Shown piece after piece: positions 24,933 to 35,100 of a DNA stretch of 64,000 nt. The notes under the pieces are model-generated. The model had not been told where the DNA came from. It did not search any database and saw nothing but the letters and a program-made list of their open reading frames with translations. Origin of the DNA: UBA11358 sp049517655 (GTDB lineage Bacteria; Verrucomicrobiota; Verrucomicrobiia; Limisphaerales; UBA11358); contig JBEKRQ010000002.1 in assembly GCA_049517655.1 (NCBI GenBank), positions 186,001 to 250,000 of the forward strand, written 5' to 3'. Position 1 is the stretch's first letter; each line of letters starts with the position of its first letter. Made by a program: the position numbers and the translations under genes.

Positions 24933-26684
24933 ATGAACGAAGAACCCAAAAATATCTGGACGAGACCATGGAAAGGTCCCGCGAAAATTGTAGGCTGGTT
25001 CTTAATACTGGTCGTCGTCGTGTTTGCGGTCGTTCTTTGTATTGGTTTGGTCCCCGTCCAATCGACCATGACTGTGAATTTGGTGGCTTCCGCCCTGGCT
25101 ATTGCCATCCTCGCCGCTTTCATTGGTATTCTAGTAATCCTGTTTGTCCGCTGGTTGTGCTGCTGGCGCAATTTCAAACGGTTCCTATTCGGTCTCGCTT
25201 GTTTCGTCACTTTGATTGCGCTGTTTTATGCCGAGGAGGACTGGCGGGGCTGGCATGCGTGGCAAAAGTTCAAACACACATGGGAGGCCAAAGGCGAACG
25301 GTTTGATATGGCCAGCGTGATTCCGTCGCCGGTGCCGGACGACCAAAACTTTGCGCTGACGCCGATTGTCGCCAGTTGCTACAGCTACATTTTGGATAAG
25401 AATGGGCATCGAATTCAACCGCCGAACACAAACGTGGTTGATCGGCTGCAAATGACCGTTTCGCACAACTACGGTTACGACTCGCCCACTAACGGAATCG
25501 GCAACTGGCAGAAATCAACCATGAGCGATTTGAAAGTCTGGCAAAATTATTATCGGGCACTGGCGGCGACAACGAACGAGTTCCCCGTCGCGTCGGAACC
25601 TCAATCGCCCGCTGCCGACGTATTGCTGGCGTTGAGCAAATATGATTCGGCCATTAAAGAACTGCGACAGGCAAGCCAAATGCCTTATTCCCGGTTCCCA
25701 TTGAATTATGACAACGAACCTCCAGCGGAAATATTGCTCCCGCATCTGGCCGCGATGAAACGATGCAGCCAAGTTCTCCAACTGCGCGCCGTTGCTGAAC
25801 TGCAAAATGGTCGAAGTGACGAGGCGCTCGCTGATGTGAAACTCATGTTGCGTCTGGCGGATTCGATGCACACCGAGCCGTTTTTGATTTCGCATCTGGT
25901 GCGAATTGCGATTGTGCAAATCGCCCTTCAACCGGTTTGGGAAGGTTTGGCGGAATACAAATGGTCGGATGCACAGCTCACCGAACTCGACTCGGAACTC
26001 GCAAAAATGGATTTCTTGCCCGATTACGGTACAGCCATGCGTGGAGAAATGGTGCTGTGCCAAATCGGTAACATCGATTATTTGCGACGCCACCCCGAGC
26101 AACTTGCAAATTCTTCCGGCGAAGGCGACTCTTCGCCGCCTCGCTCAGCTCGAATCCTTTGCCATTTAATTCCCAGCGGCTGGTTTTATCAGAACCAGCT
26201 TCACTGCGCCCGCATGATGCTGGAACAAGGCCTGCCTGTGGCAGACACGGAGCGAAGGATTGTTTCGCCGGCAGCCATTCGCAGGGCCGGTGCAGCCGCC
26301 GAAGCCGACATTGAACATCATAATCCTTACAACATTCTCGAAAGGATGTTGATGCCCGCATTCGGCGCCGCCACAGGAAGATTTGCCAACGGACAAAATG
26401 CGGTGGACATGGCGCGAGTAGCCATCGCTTTGGAGCGTTACCGGCTCGCGCACGGCGAGTATCCCGAATCGCTTGATGCGCTCACGCCGCAGTTCATCGC
26501 CAAACTGCCGCACGACATTATCAACGGCCAGCCATTGCATTACCGCCGCACTTCGGATGGTCAATTTGTTCTTTATTCCGTCGGTTGGAATGAAACAGAC
26601 GACGACGGAGAGGTTGGTCTCAACGAAAATGGTTCAGTGGACAGGGATAAGGGCGATTGGGTCTGGCAGTATCCGGCCAAATAA
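24933..26684 (+). CDS. Hypothetical membrane-anchored protein
   Basis: A 583-residue protein of unknown function. Three hydrophobic helices lie in the first 105 residues, followed by a long soluble, mainly helical region. The C-terminal section ALERYRLAHGEYPESLDAL..PHDIINGQPLHYRR..FVLYSVGWNETDDDGE resembles the tail seen in many large uncharacterised planctomycete and verrucomicrobial proteins. ATG 24933 is chosen because the first helix then follows a short polar N-terminus. A small segment SSGEGDSSPPRSAR (about residue 397) looks repeat-derived. It is likely in the sigma factor operon, separated only by the repeat at 24857..24923. Confidence 0.65.
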   Translation: MNEEPKNIWTRPWKGPAKIVGWFLILVVVVFAVVLCIGLVPVQSTMTVNLVASALAIAILAAFIGILVILFVRWLCCWRNFKRFLFGLACFVTLIALFYAEEDWRGWHAWQKFKHTWEAKGERFDMASVIPSPVPDDQNFALTPIVASCYSYILDKNGHRIQPPNTNVVDRLQMTVSHNYGYDSPTNGIGNWQKSTMSDLKVWQNYYRALAATTNEFPVASEPQSPAADVLLALSKYDSAIKELRQASQMPYSRFPLNYDNEPPAEILLPHLAAMKRCSQVLQLRAVAELQNGRSDEALADVKLMLRLADSMHTEPFLISHLVRIAIVQIALQPVWEGLAEYKWSDAQLTELDSELAKMDFLPDYGTAMRGEMVLCQIGNIDYLRRHPEQLANSSGEGDSSPPRSARILCHLIPSGWFYQNQLHCARMMLEQGLPVADTERRIVSPAAIRRAGAAAEADIEHHNPYNILERMLMPAFGAATGRFANGQNAVDMARVAIALERYRLAHGEYPESLDALTPQFIAKLPHDIINGQPLHYRRTSDGQFVLYSVGWNETDDDGEVGLNENGSVDRDKGDWVWQYPAK

Positions 26685-26893
26685 CCGGAAGACGGAGGCC
26701 GGAAATCAGAAGGCGGAAAAATTTCGGCACCGATTTCTGATCTCCATTTTTACTTTGTGCCTTCGTGTCTTTGTGGTGGAATTTCCATCAACTTTCACTG
26801 GGCACGACAAACTGCTCGCCATATCCGTGTATCAACGGCATATTGTGGGCGATTTATGTTGTCGTTTCAGTTTAGAATCCGGGGTTTGGCCAG

Positions 26894-28000
26894 ATGAACC
26901 AGATTCCCTATCTCGATTTGCCCGCGCAAATTCGCGGCATCCGCAAAGACCTTGATGCCGCCATTGCGCGAACGCTCGACAATTGCTCATTCTGCCTCGG
27001 CCCGGACGTGACGCAGTTTGAAAAGGACTTCGCCGGATACATCGGCGCGGAGCATTGCGTCGGCTTAAACAGCGGCACTTCGGCGCTGCACGTCGCCATG
27101 CTGCTGCTCGGTGTCGGTCCCGGCGACGAAGTCATCACCACGCCGTTCACGTTTGTCGCAACGAGTTGGGCAATTTCCTATGTCGGTGCGAAACCGGTTT
27201 ATGTGGATATTGACGACGCGACGTTCAATCTTGATTCCAAGCTCATCGAACGCGCCATCACGCCGCGCACCAAGGCCGTCCTGCCGGTGCATCTTTATGG
27301 TAATCCGTTCGATCTCGATCCAATTCTGGCGATCTGCAAAAAACACAAATTGCCGCTGGTTGAGGACACGGCACAGGCGCACGGCGCAAAATACAAAGGC
27401 AAGACCGTCGGCGCGTTCGGTGACATTGCCTGCTTCAGTTTTTATCCCGGAAAAAATCTCGGCGCCTGCGGCGAAGGCGGGGCACTCGTAACGAACAACT
27501 CCGTTTTTGACAAACGCGCCCGCGCCCTGCGTGAACATGGCTCGACTGTCCGGTATTATCACGACGAGGTTGGTTTCAACTATCGCATGGAAGGTTTTCA
27601 GGGCGCAGTCCTCGGTGTGAAGTTGAAACATCTGGAAGAATGGACGCGCGAACGCCGCCGCGTCGCGCACCGCTACCACGAACTTCTGGCTGATACGCCG
27701 TTGCAACTGCCGTGTGAAACCGCCGGTGCCGAAAGCGCATGGCATCTTTACGTCGTGCGCCATCCGCGCCGCGACGAACTCAAAAAACATCTCGAAGACA
27801 ACGGTGTCGGTTGCGCGCTGCATTATCCACTGCCGTTGCACTTGCAGAAATGCTACGCGAATCTCGGCCACAAGAGCGGTGATTTTCCAGTTGCCGAAAA
27901 AGCCGCGCGCGAATGTTTGAGTCTGCCGATTTATCCCGAATTGACCGACGCGCAAATCCAGCGCGTGGTGAGGGTCATCAGGGAATTTTTCAAAAATTAG
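26894..28000 (+). CDS. DegT/DnrJ/EryC1/StrS family aminotransferase
   Basis: A 368-residue PLP enzyme of the sugar aminotransferase family. IPYLDLPAQI at the start, GLNSGTSALHVAML, DTAQAHGAKYKGK, and the PLP-lysine block FSFYPGKNLGACGEGGALVT are all present, with LHYPLPLHLQ and EKAARECLSLPIYPELT near the end. Members transaminate keto-sugar nucleotides for surface glycans or antibiotics. The HMGL-like aldolase starts 19 bases after its stop, so the two may make a building block together. A second member of the family is at 55190..56278. Confidence 0.88.
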   Translation: MNQIPYLDLPAQIRGIRKDLDAAIARTLDNCSFCLGPDVTQFEKDFAGYIGAEHCVGLNSGTSALHVAMLLLGVGPGDEVITTPFTFVATSWAISYVGAKPVYVDIDDATFNLDSKLIERAITPRTKAVLPVHLYGNPFDLDPILAICKKHKLPLVEDTAQAHGAKYKGKTVGAFGDIACFSFYPGKNLGACGEGGALVTNNSVFDKRARALREHGSTVRYYHDEVGFNYRMEGFQGAVLGVKLKHLEEWTRERRRVAHRYHELLADTPLQLPCETAGAESAWHLYVVRHPRRDELKKHLEDNGVGCALHYPLPLHLQKCYANLGHKSGDFPVAEKAARECLSLPIYPELTDAQIQRVVRVIREFFKN

Positions 28001-28019
28001 TCCGTCACCCATATTATCC

Positions 28020-29024
28020 ATGAAAACCGCCAAACCCAAAGACACCGCCACCAGCCGCTGGCTCTCGTTCCGGCCTGAAATCAAAGTCCTCGATTGCACC
28101 ATCCGCGACGGCGGATTGATGAACAACCACCACTTCGACGACAAAATCGTCAAGGCGGTTTATGACACGTGCGTCGCGGCGGGCATTGATTACATGGAAC
28201 TCGGCTACAAGGCGTCGCGCAAAGCCATCAAGGTCGGCGAATACGGCTGCTGGAAATTCTGTCTGGAAGACGACCTCCGCCGCGTCGTGGGTGACAACCA
28301 GACCGGCTTGAAACTTTCCGCCATGGCCGACGCCGAGAAATGCGATTACAAGGAAGATATTTTGCCGAAGAAGGACAGCGTCCTGGACATGATTCGCGTG
28401 GCGACTTACATCAACCAGATTCCCACCGCGCTCGACATGGTCAGGGATGCGCACGACAAGGGCTACGAGACCACCATCAATCTGATGGCCGTCTCCGCCG
28501 TGCCGGAACACGAATTGGACGAGGGACTGGAAATGCTCGCCGCGTCCGAGGCCAAGGCCATTTATGTTGTGGACAGCTTCGGCGCGCTTTACAGTGAGCG
28601 GGTGCATTACCTGGTGAAAAAATACCAGCACTACTGCAAGACATCGGGCAAGGAAGTGGGTGTGCACATGCACAATAACATGCAGCTCGCCTACGCCAAC
28701 ACCATTGAAGGCATCATCGCGGGCGCAAATTTTCTGGACGGCACCATGGCCGGTCTGGGCCGCGGCGCGGGCAACTGCCCGATGGAATTGCTCCTCGCAT
28801 TTCTGCACAACCCGAAATACGACCTACGCCCAGTGCTCGGCTGCGTGCAAAACCACATCGAGCCGATGCGCGCCAAGCTCCTGTGGGGTTACGACCTGCC
28901 CTACATGCTCACCGGCATGTTGAACCAGCATCCGCGCACCGCCATCAAATTCAAGGAAGCCGAACTCAAGGGCGAGAAGGGCGACATCCTCCAGTTCCAC
29001 GATACCGTCACGGATCAGGAATAA
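28020..29024 (+). CDS. HMGL-like aldolase catalytic-domain protein
   Basis: A 334-residue TIM-barrel enzyme of the DRE-TIM/pyruvate-carboxyltransferase superfamily. VLDCTIRDGG gives the D-x-x-x-R-D-G motif that binds the metal and substrate, and HMHNNMQLAYANTIEGI carries the second metal ligands. Related proteins include 4-hydroxy-2-oxovalerate aldolase and 2-isopropylmalate synthase, but the C-terminal regulatory domain of the latter is missing. Placed directly behind a DegT aminotransferase, it may act in synthesis of an unusual sugar or amino-acid precursor (inferred). Confidence 0.75.
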   Translation: MKTAKPKDTATSRWLSFRPEIKVLDCTIRDGGLMNNHHFDDKIVKAVYDTCVAAGIDYMELGYKASRKAIKVGEYGCWKFCLEDDLRRVVGDNQTGLKLSAMADAEKCDYKEDILPKKDSVLDMIRVATYINQIPTALDMVRDAHDKGYETTINLMAVSAVPEHELDEGLEMLAASEAKAIYVVDSFGALYSERVHYLVKKYQHYCKTSGKEVGVHMHNNMQLAYANTIEGIIAGANFLDGTMAGLGRGAGNCPMELLLAFLHNPKYDLRPVLGCVQNHIEPMRAKLLWGYDLPYMLTGMLNQHPRTAIKFKEAELKGEKGDILQFHDTVTDQE

Positions 29025-29033
29025 AGACTAAAG

Positions 29034-29070
29034 TTGGGGTGAGTGTCCTCGCGAGCCGAGACACTTTTTG
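29034..29070. repeat. Partial copy of the 13165-type repeat
   Basis: GGGGTGAGTGTCCTCGCGAG followed by CC matches the left part of the element inside the M20 gene. It occupies the gap after the aldolase gene. Confidence 0.65.
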
Positions 29071-29220
29071 CCGCATTCGTTACGCCGATACAGTGTAAAC
29101 GCGGAAACAGCTTCTGTTTATCTTTGCAACCACCGGTTTGCCGGTTAGAATCAACCGCGATAGATGCAACTGGTTAGATGGTATGTCCCTCGAAACCACA
29201 CTCAATCGTAGTAATATTCA

Positions 29221-30140
29221 ATGACAATGACGCTGTTGCAACAGATACGAGATGAAGCGGTTGGTAAGGGAACTGACTTAGCGGTGATCCTCCGCAAATG
29301 CCGGGTTCTGGCGCAACGGCTCAAGAATGAAGAGTTTAAACAGTGGGTGGACTACGAGTTAAATGGGTATCCGTCGTCTCAATCCATTCCGGATTACCGA
29401 TATCTTAAACACTGCATTTGTTGTGGGAATTTCATCTCGCCGGTCGGGCACCAATTGAGTAATGCTCAAATTCCGATGCTTAATATACCAGAGAAATTCA
29501 GAAAACCTTTAATGGAAATGACATTCCCCGCCAGCATCGTACAACTACAGGACGACATCAAACAGGCAGATGATGGTATCCTCAAATACGCATGGCCGCC
29601 TGATTTGTCCCGCTTTCTTGGCAATAATTTCTATCCGAACTTCAGCTTGCTGGAGGCATGGAGGCTGTCCCGGTTAGCGTCGTGGCGGGAATATTAGACA
29701 CGATTAGAAACCGCGTTCTGAATTTCGTTTTGGACATTGAATCTGAAAACCCGAAAGCAGGAGAAGCCATTGTAAGCGAACATCCAGTCCCACCAGAGAA
29801 AGTTGAGCAAATATTTCATACTCATATTTATGGAAACGTGGGTAATGTTGCGGCAGGATCGCATGCATTTTTTCAAAACGCTTCCATCAATGTTTTACAG
29901 AATGATTTTAAATCTCTCGCAGAATTCGTTAGATCCATCGGCGGGGCAGATGAGGACTGCAACGAATTACAGAAGGCAATCCAGGCTGATGGTCAGCCTA
30001 CGGGCAAGAGCTTCGGAAAGAAAGTGGCCGGCTGGTTAGGTGGGATGGTAACAAAGGCCGCCCAAGGGATGCTTAAAGTAAGCGAGGATGTAGCAGCCAA
30101 AGTCATATCCGAAAAGCTCAAGCAATATTACGGCGTCTAG
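29221..30140 (+). pseudogene. AbiTii-type abortive infection protein, frameshifted
   Basis: Two overlapping frames make one protein. Frame 1 (29221-29697) starts LLQQIRDEAV, LAVILRKCRVLAQRLKNEEF, KQWVDYELNGYP: the AbiTii domain. Frame 2 (to 30140) continues with VPVSVVAGILDTIRNRVLNF and FHTHIYGNVGNVAAGS. Adding one G after TGG at 29659-29661 joins them (..LEAW-EAVPVSVVAGIL..) into about 306 residues, the family length. The break is therefore a single-base deletion, a sequencing error in a G run, or, less likely, a programmed shift. Base composition is AT-richer than neighbours. It abuts a restriction-modification pair, making a small defence island. Confidence 0.75.
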
Positions 30141-30153
30141 GTAGAACACCGCA

Positions 30154-31137
30154 TTAATGACGTTGTCCGCGAACGCGGTAACGTCCATGTGGTTCTGCCA
30201 AGGCCATGGTGAGCTGGCTTTCTTCGACTGCCTCTTGCGGATAATCGCTCAAATCGAATTCAAGGCTGTCGCCCTCGAACGTCGGGTAAAGCACAGCCAG
30301 CTTGGGTATCGCGGTTTCGGCGAGGCGGAAATAATCTTTGTCAATTTCAATTCCGACTGACCGGTAGCCGACCGCTTCGGCGGCGGCGATGGTTGAACCG
30401 GAGCCCATGAACGGGTCGAGCATTAACCCCTCGCCCAACGGCAGCAAGGCGCGCACGATGATGCGCATGAAATGCTGCGGCTTCAGGCATGGATGATCGG
30501 AAATGGCTTCTTCACGCTTGGGAGTTCGACCACTGGGAACGACTTCGGGAAATGGTTTGTCGGTAGAGAGACGCCGCAAGCCGCCGGTTTTCCATTTTCG
30601 GAGATTTTCGGCCACGGTTTTTTCACCGACCGGTTTGCGGAACAGCATCCATGGTTCGTAAGCGCCTTTTGGCGTTACGCAAACTTCCGGAAATTCCTTT
30701 TCGGCGTTCTTGGGCCGGTCGCCGCCGCGAAAGCCAAAATACAACCGCATGATGGCCGGGCGGACCTCGTAGCCGACTTCAGCCATCGCTCCCTGCACGT
30801 GATGTTGCAGGATGGGATGCCCGGCAACGCATACGTGCGCGCCGGGAACGAGGGCGTCAAATAGAATCTTTCCAAAATCGCGGAAGAATGCTCGAAGTTT
30901 CTGCTTCTCTTCGTCGGTCAGCACGGTGAACCGGGGCAACGGATCGCGTTTGTGTCCGCCGATAGCGGGAGGCAGCCGCCAGACGCCGCCGCGCCCGTTG
31001 CGCAGCTTGGACAACTCTTTCTCCGAGAATTCGATCAGCCCGTAAGGCGGGTCGGTGCAGACGGCATGAATGGTCTGCGGCGGACAGCCGCGTAGCCATT
31101 CAAAGCAATCTGCGAGGTGAATCTCGTATTTCCTCAT
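30154..31137 (-). CDS. DNA methyltransferase (N6-adenine/N4-cytosine type)
   Basis: A 327-residue methylase. The catalytic motif is TDPPYGL (motif IV, D-P-P-Y) near residue 28 and the SAM-binding motif I is LDPFMGSGST near residue 240. This order (IV before I) is that of beta-class enzymes. The ATG at 31135-31137 is preferred over a TTG nine bases upstream. It is divergent from the HTH-nuclease gene at 31204, with 66 bases between, and so forms the M half of a restriction-modification system. The target sequence cannot be read from the protein. Confidence 0.88.
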   Translation of the reverse strand: MRKYEIHLADCFEWLRGCPPQTIHAVCTDPPYGLIEFSEKELSKLRNGRGGVWRLPPAIGGHKRDPLPRFTVLTDEEKQKLRAFFRDFGKILFDALVPGAHVCVAGHPILQHHVQGAMAEVGYEVRPAIMRLYFGFRGGDRPKNAEKEFPEVCVTPKGAYEPWMLFRKPVGEKTVAENLRKWKTGGLRRLSTDKPFPEVVPSGRTPKREEAISDHPCLKPQHFMRIIVRALLPLGEGLMLDPFMGSGSTIAAAEAVGYRSVGIEIDKDYFRLAETAIPKLAVLYPTFEGDSLEFDLSDYPQEAVEESQLTMALAEPHGRYRVRGQRH

Positions 31138-31150
31138 CGCGCGCAATTTT

Positions 31151-31204
31151 CAACTATAGTCGAAAGACAATCAAGCCTGTTTTTGGTATCAACTATAAAC
31201 GAAA
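31151..31204. promoter_or_regulatory. Paired operator-like direct repeats between M and HTH-nuclease genes
   Basis: CAACTATAGTCGAAA (31151-31165) and CAACTATAAACGAAA (31190-31204) are two 15-base near-identical copies in the same orientation, 39 bases apart, within the 66-base divergent gap. The second touches the ATG of the HTH-nuclease gene. Their position fits binding sites for the HTH domain encoded there, as C-boxes do for controller proteins. Confidence 0.6.
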
Positions 31205-32100
31205 TGGATGCTAAGACCGTCATCGGCAATTTCGTCCGCCGTCTGCGTGAGCAAAAGAGATTGACGCAGGATGAACTGGCCGCGCGAACCGGCATCACCT
31301 ACCAGTATTTATCCGGTTTGGAGAACGGACGCGAGAATTTTTCCATTGGCATTCTCGAATCGCTCGGCGAGTCATTGAATTGTCCGCTCCCCCAACTCGT
31401 GGCGGGTGCATTTGCCGGTCCAGCGGCCATTTCAACGGGCGAAGCTAATCCAGATTATTTCCGTTCAAAAGTTCCGTTACCGCCCGGCCTCAAGATCGCT
31501 CATCTGCAACGCGCAATGAGCGAGACTCAGCGGATTGTTTCGCTGATTAACGCGAACCTGTTGGCCAGCAGCGCGAAGCCATTGCCGCAATATATTCAGG
31601 GCAACAACTTCAGCGGGCTTGTTTCCAACATTCTCTGTGACGCGATTCACGAAAACTCTCCATATAAACATAACTCTGACCAAGCGTATCCAGACCTGAT
31701 CAATCCAAAGGTTTCTGTGAAAGGCAAGCCGGTCGGTTTGGAGGTCAAGTCAACAATCCAAGTCGGCAAAGGTGGAGAAAGTCACAATGGACATTCCGGC
31801 TGGCATCTGGTGGCGTGCTTCGCAATCGATCGAAAGACGGGTAACATTCGCTTCATTCATGCCATGGTTGCCGTGCTCAACGGTCACAACCAACCCGAGC
31901 CGGATTGGGTTTACGTGGGCAGCAAAGTGAACGTTGATACCGGCAGCCGCCGAACCGAGACATACAACACAACGTTGATTGGCACGACAAAACTGCGGGA
32001 CGGTTCAGTTTATCTTGATCCCACCGAGATAAACTTCAAACGTTGGCGACAGGGCCGACATGGGCCTGTGCCTTCCTACTCGATCTTTTATCCGTGTTAA
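31204..32100 (+). CDS. XRE-type HTH fused to a putative restriction endonuclease
   Basis: A 298-residue protein. Residues 1-65 are a helix-turn-helix of the XRE/controller type (NFVRRLREQKRLTQDELAA, GITYQYLSGLENGREN). The remainder contains YPDLINPK...GLEVKST, a fit to the PD-(D/E)xK nuclease pattern with D, E and K in the proper order, followed by GWHLVACFAID. It lies opposite the methyltransferase gene, so it most likely is the cognate restriction enzyme with its own built-in regulator. ATG 31204 is chosen because the HTH starts directly there. The last residues (RQGRHGPVPSYS) include a repeat-like piece (CAGGGCCGACATGGGCCTG). Confidence 0.75.
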   Translation: MDAKTVIGNFVRRLREQKRLTQDELAARTGITYQYLSGLENGRENFSIGILESLGESLNCPLPQLVAGAFAGPAAISTGEANPDYFRSKVPLPPGLKIAHLQRAMSETQRIVSLINANLLASSAKPLPQYIQGNNFSGLVSNILCDAIHENSPYKHNSDQAYPDLINPKVSVKGKPVGLEVKSTIQVGKGGESHNGHSGWHLVACFAIDRKTGNIRFIHAMVAVLNGHNQPEPDWVYVGSKVNVDTGSRRTETYNTTLIGTTKLRDGSVYLDPTEINFKRWRQGRHGPVPSYSIFYPC

Positions 32101-32168
32101 TCCGTGTCCATCCATGGTTGATGACTTTGTGTCTTGGTGTCTTGGCGGTTGGAAGTTAAACTGCCTTC

Positions 32169-35100
32169 ATGTCGCACGCGGATTTTGTTCATCTTCATCT
32201 GCACACCGAGTATTCGTTGCTCGATGGCGCCTGCCGTGTGGACAAGCTCGTCGAGAAGGCGCATGAACTGAAATTCCCCGCGCTTGCCATCACCGACCAC
32301 GGCGTGCTTTACGGCGCGATTGACTTTTACAAGGCTGCGAGAGAGAAGGGCATCAAACCCATCATCGGTTGCGAGGCGTATGTCGCGCCGGGCAGCCGGT
32401 TGGAAAAGAAAGCCGCCGGCGGGGGGCGCGATGTTTATCACCATCTGCTGCTGCTGGCCAGGGACGCGACCGGCTACAAAAACCTCATCAAGCTCACCAC
32501 GGAGGCGCATCTCACCGGCTATTATTACAAGCCGCGCATAGACAAGGAACTGCTCGCCGCGCACAAGGACGGGTTGATTGTGCTATCGGGCTGCCTTGCC
32601 AGTGAAATTCCCGAATGGATTCAAAAGGACCAGCCGGACAAGGCGCGCGCGGCCATTGACTGGTTCAAGCAAACGCTCGGCGCAGACAATTTTTATCTCG
32701 AACTGCAAAATCACGGCATCGCGGAACAGGCGAAGGTGAACCGCCACCTGATTCAATGGGCAAAGGAATTCGGCTTGAAGCTCGTCGCGACGAACGATGT
32801 GCATTACATCGAGAAGAGCCATTCGCACGCGCACGACTGCCTGATTTGCATCGGCACGCAGATGCAGCTCGCCGACACGAAACGAATGCGCTACGAGCCG
32901 GAGCAATTTTATCTGCGCTCGGCGGAGGAAATGAAGGCGCGCTTCGCTGACACGCCGGACGCGATCAAAAACACGCTCGAAGTCGCCGAGAAATGCAACG
33001 TCGAGATCCAGTTCGGCAAGCTGCATTATCCCGTCTTCACCCCGCCGGAACATTTCACGCGCGAGGGTTATTTGCGCAAGCTGGTCGCGGAAGGATTATT
33101 CCGCCGCTATACGATTCACGCCAAAGCCGAGGGGAAGGAATTCCTCATCGAGGGAATTGATGATCCGAAGCGATTGCCAACATTTGATGTGGGACAGGCT
33201 TCCAGCCTGTCTCAAACTTCAAATGGAACTGCTCCCAAGAAAGAAGGCGACAGGCAGGATGCCTGTCCCACCTTGGATGATCCCACCGTCGCCGCAGCCA
33301 TCAAAGCCGTGTTGGATCGGTTGAAACTTGAACTCGCGGTTATTGAAAAGACCGGTTTCATCAGTTACTTTCTCGTCGTCGGCGATTTCATCCGCTACGG
33401 GCACGAACACGGCATTGCTTGCGTGGCGCGCGGTTCCGCCGCCGGTTCGATTGTCACTTACCTGCTGGAAATTTCAAACGTGGACCCGATCCGCTACGGC
33501 CTGCTGTTCGAGCGCTTTCTCAATCCCGAACGCATCAGCCCGCCGGACATTGACATTGATTTTGCCGACGACCGCCGCGCCGATGTCATCGAGTATGTCC
33601 GCGAGAAATACGGACGCGATTCCGTCGCGCAAATCATCACCTTCGGCACGATGGGTGCGAAGTCCGTCGTGCGCGACGTTGGCCGTGTGATGGGTTTGAG
33701 CTACGGCGACTGCGACCGGCTCGCCAGGATGATTCCGTTCGATTTGAAGATGACGCTTGAAAAGGCGCTCAAGCAGTCACCGGAATTCAAGGAGGCTTAC
33801 GAAGCCGAGGAAGCCACGCGCGAGTTGGTTGACACCGCGCTTATTCTCGAAGACATCACGCGCAACGCCTCCGTCCACGCTGCCGGCGTCGTCATCGGCG
33901 ACCAGCCGCTGGTGAATCTGCTGCCGCTCAAGCAGGACGAAAGCGGCACGCTTGTCACGCAATACGCGATGAATCCCGTCGGCGACCTTGGCCTGTTGAA
34001 GATGGATTTTCTCGGGCTGAAGACGCTGACCGTCATCCGCAACGCGTGTGAAATGGTCAAGCGCACGCACGGCATTGAAGTGCCGATCGATAATCTGCCG
34101 CTCGACGACGCAAAGACCTACGACCTGCTCAATCGCGCGGAAACGCTCGGCGTGTTCCAATTGGAATCCGGCGGGATGCGGGATTTGTGCCGCAAATTTC
34201 AAATCAGTTCCATCGAGCACATCACGGCGCTGGTCGCGCTTTATCGTCCGGGGCCGATGGAATTGATTCCCGAATTCATCCGCCGCCGGCACGGTGAGGT
34301 AAAGATCGAGTATGAACATCCGTTGCTCGAACCGATTACGCGCGAGACGTACGGGATTTTGATTTATCAGGAGCAGGTGATGCAGGCCGCGCAGGTGCTC
34401 GCGGGTTACACGCTCGGCGGCGCGGATTTGCTCCGGCGCGCGATGGGCAAAAAGAAGCGGGAGGAAATGGCCAAGCAACGCGCCATTTTCGTCAAGGGCT
34501 GCAAGGAGAAAAATCATATCCCCGAAAAAAAGGCGAATGAGATTTTTGACTTGCTCGAAAAATTCGCAGGCTACGGCTTCAATAAATCACATGCCGTCGC
34601 CTACGCCATCGTTGCGTATCAAACCGCTTATCTGAAGGCGAATTATCCGGTGGAATTCCTGTGCGCCATGATGACGAATGACATGGCAGACACTGCGAAA
34701 CTCGCGCAGTTCATCAACGAAGCGCGTGAGTTCGACATCGAGGTTTTGCAGCCGGATGTCAACGAAAGCCAGGTTTATTTCGCGCCGGCACGGGATGGCA
34801 AGGCCATTCGCTTCGGTCTCGCCGCCATCAAAGGCGTGGGCGAAGTCGCGGTGGAAACCATTTTGAAGGCGCGGAACGAAGGCGGAAAATTTAAATCGCT
34901 CTCCGATTTGTGCGAGCGGGTGGACAGCCGTACGGTGAACCGGAAAATTTTGGATGCGCTCATCAAATCCGGCGCGTGCGATGGTTTCGGCCAGACGCGT
35001 GCCACGCTTTGCGCCCAAATCGAACGCACTTTGGGCCGCGCCGCGAGCATCACCTCCGATCGCCAGCGCGGGCAAAGCTCCCTTTTCGGCGTGCTCGAAG

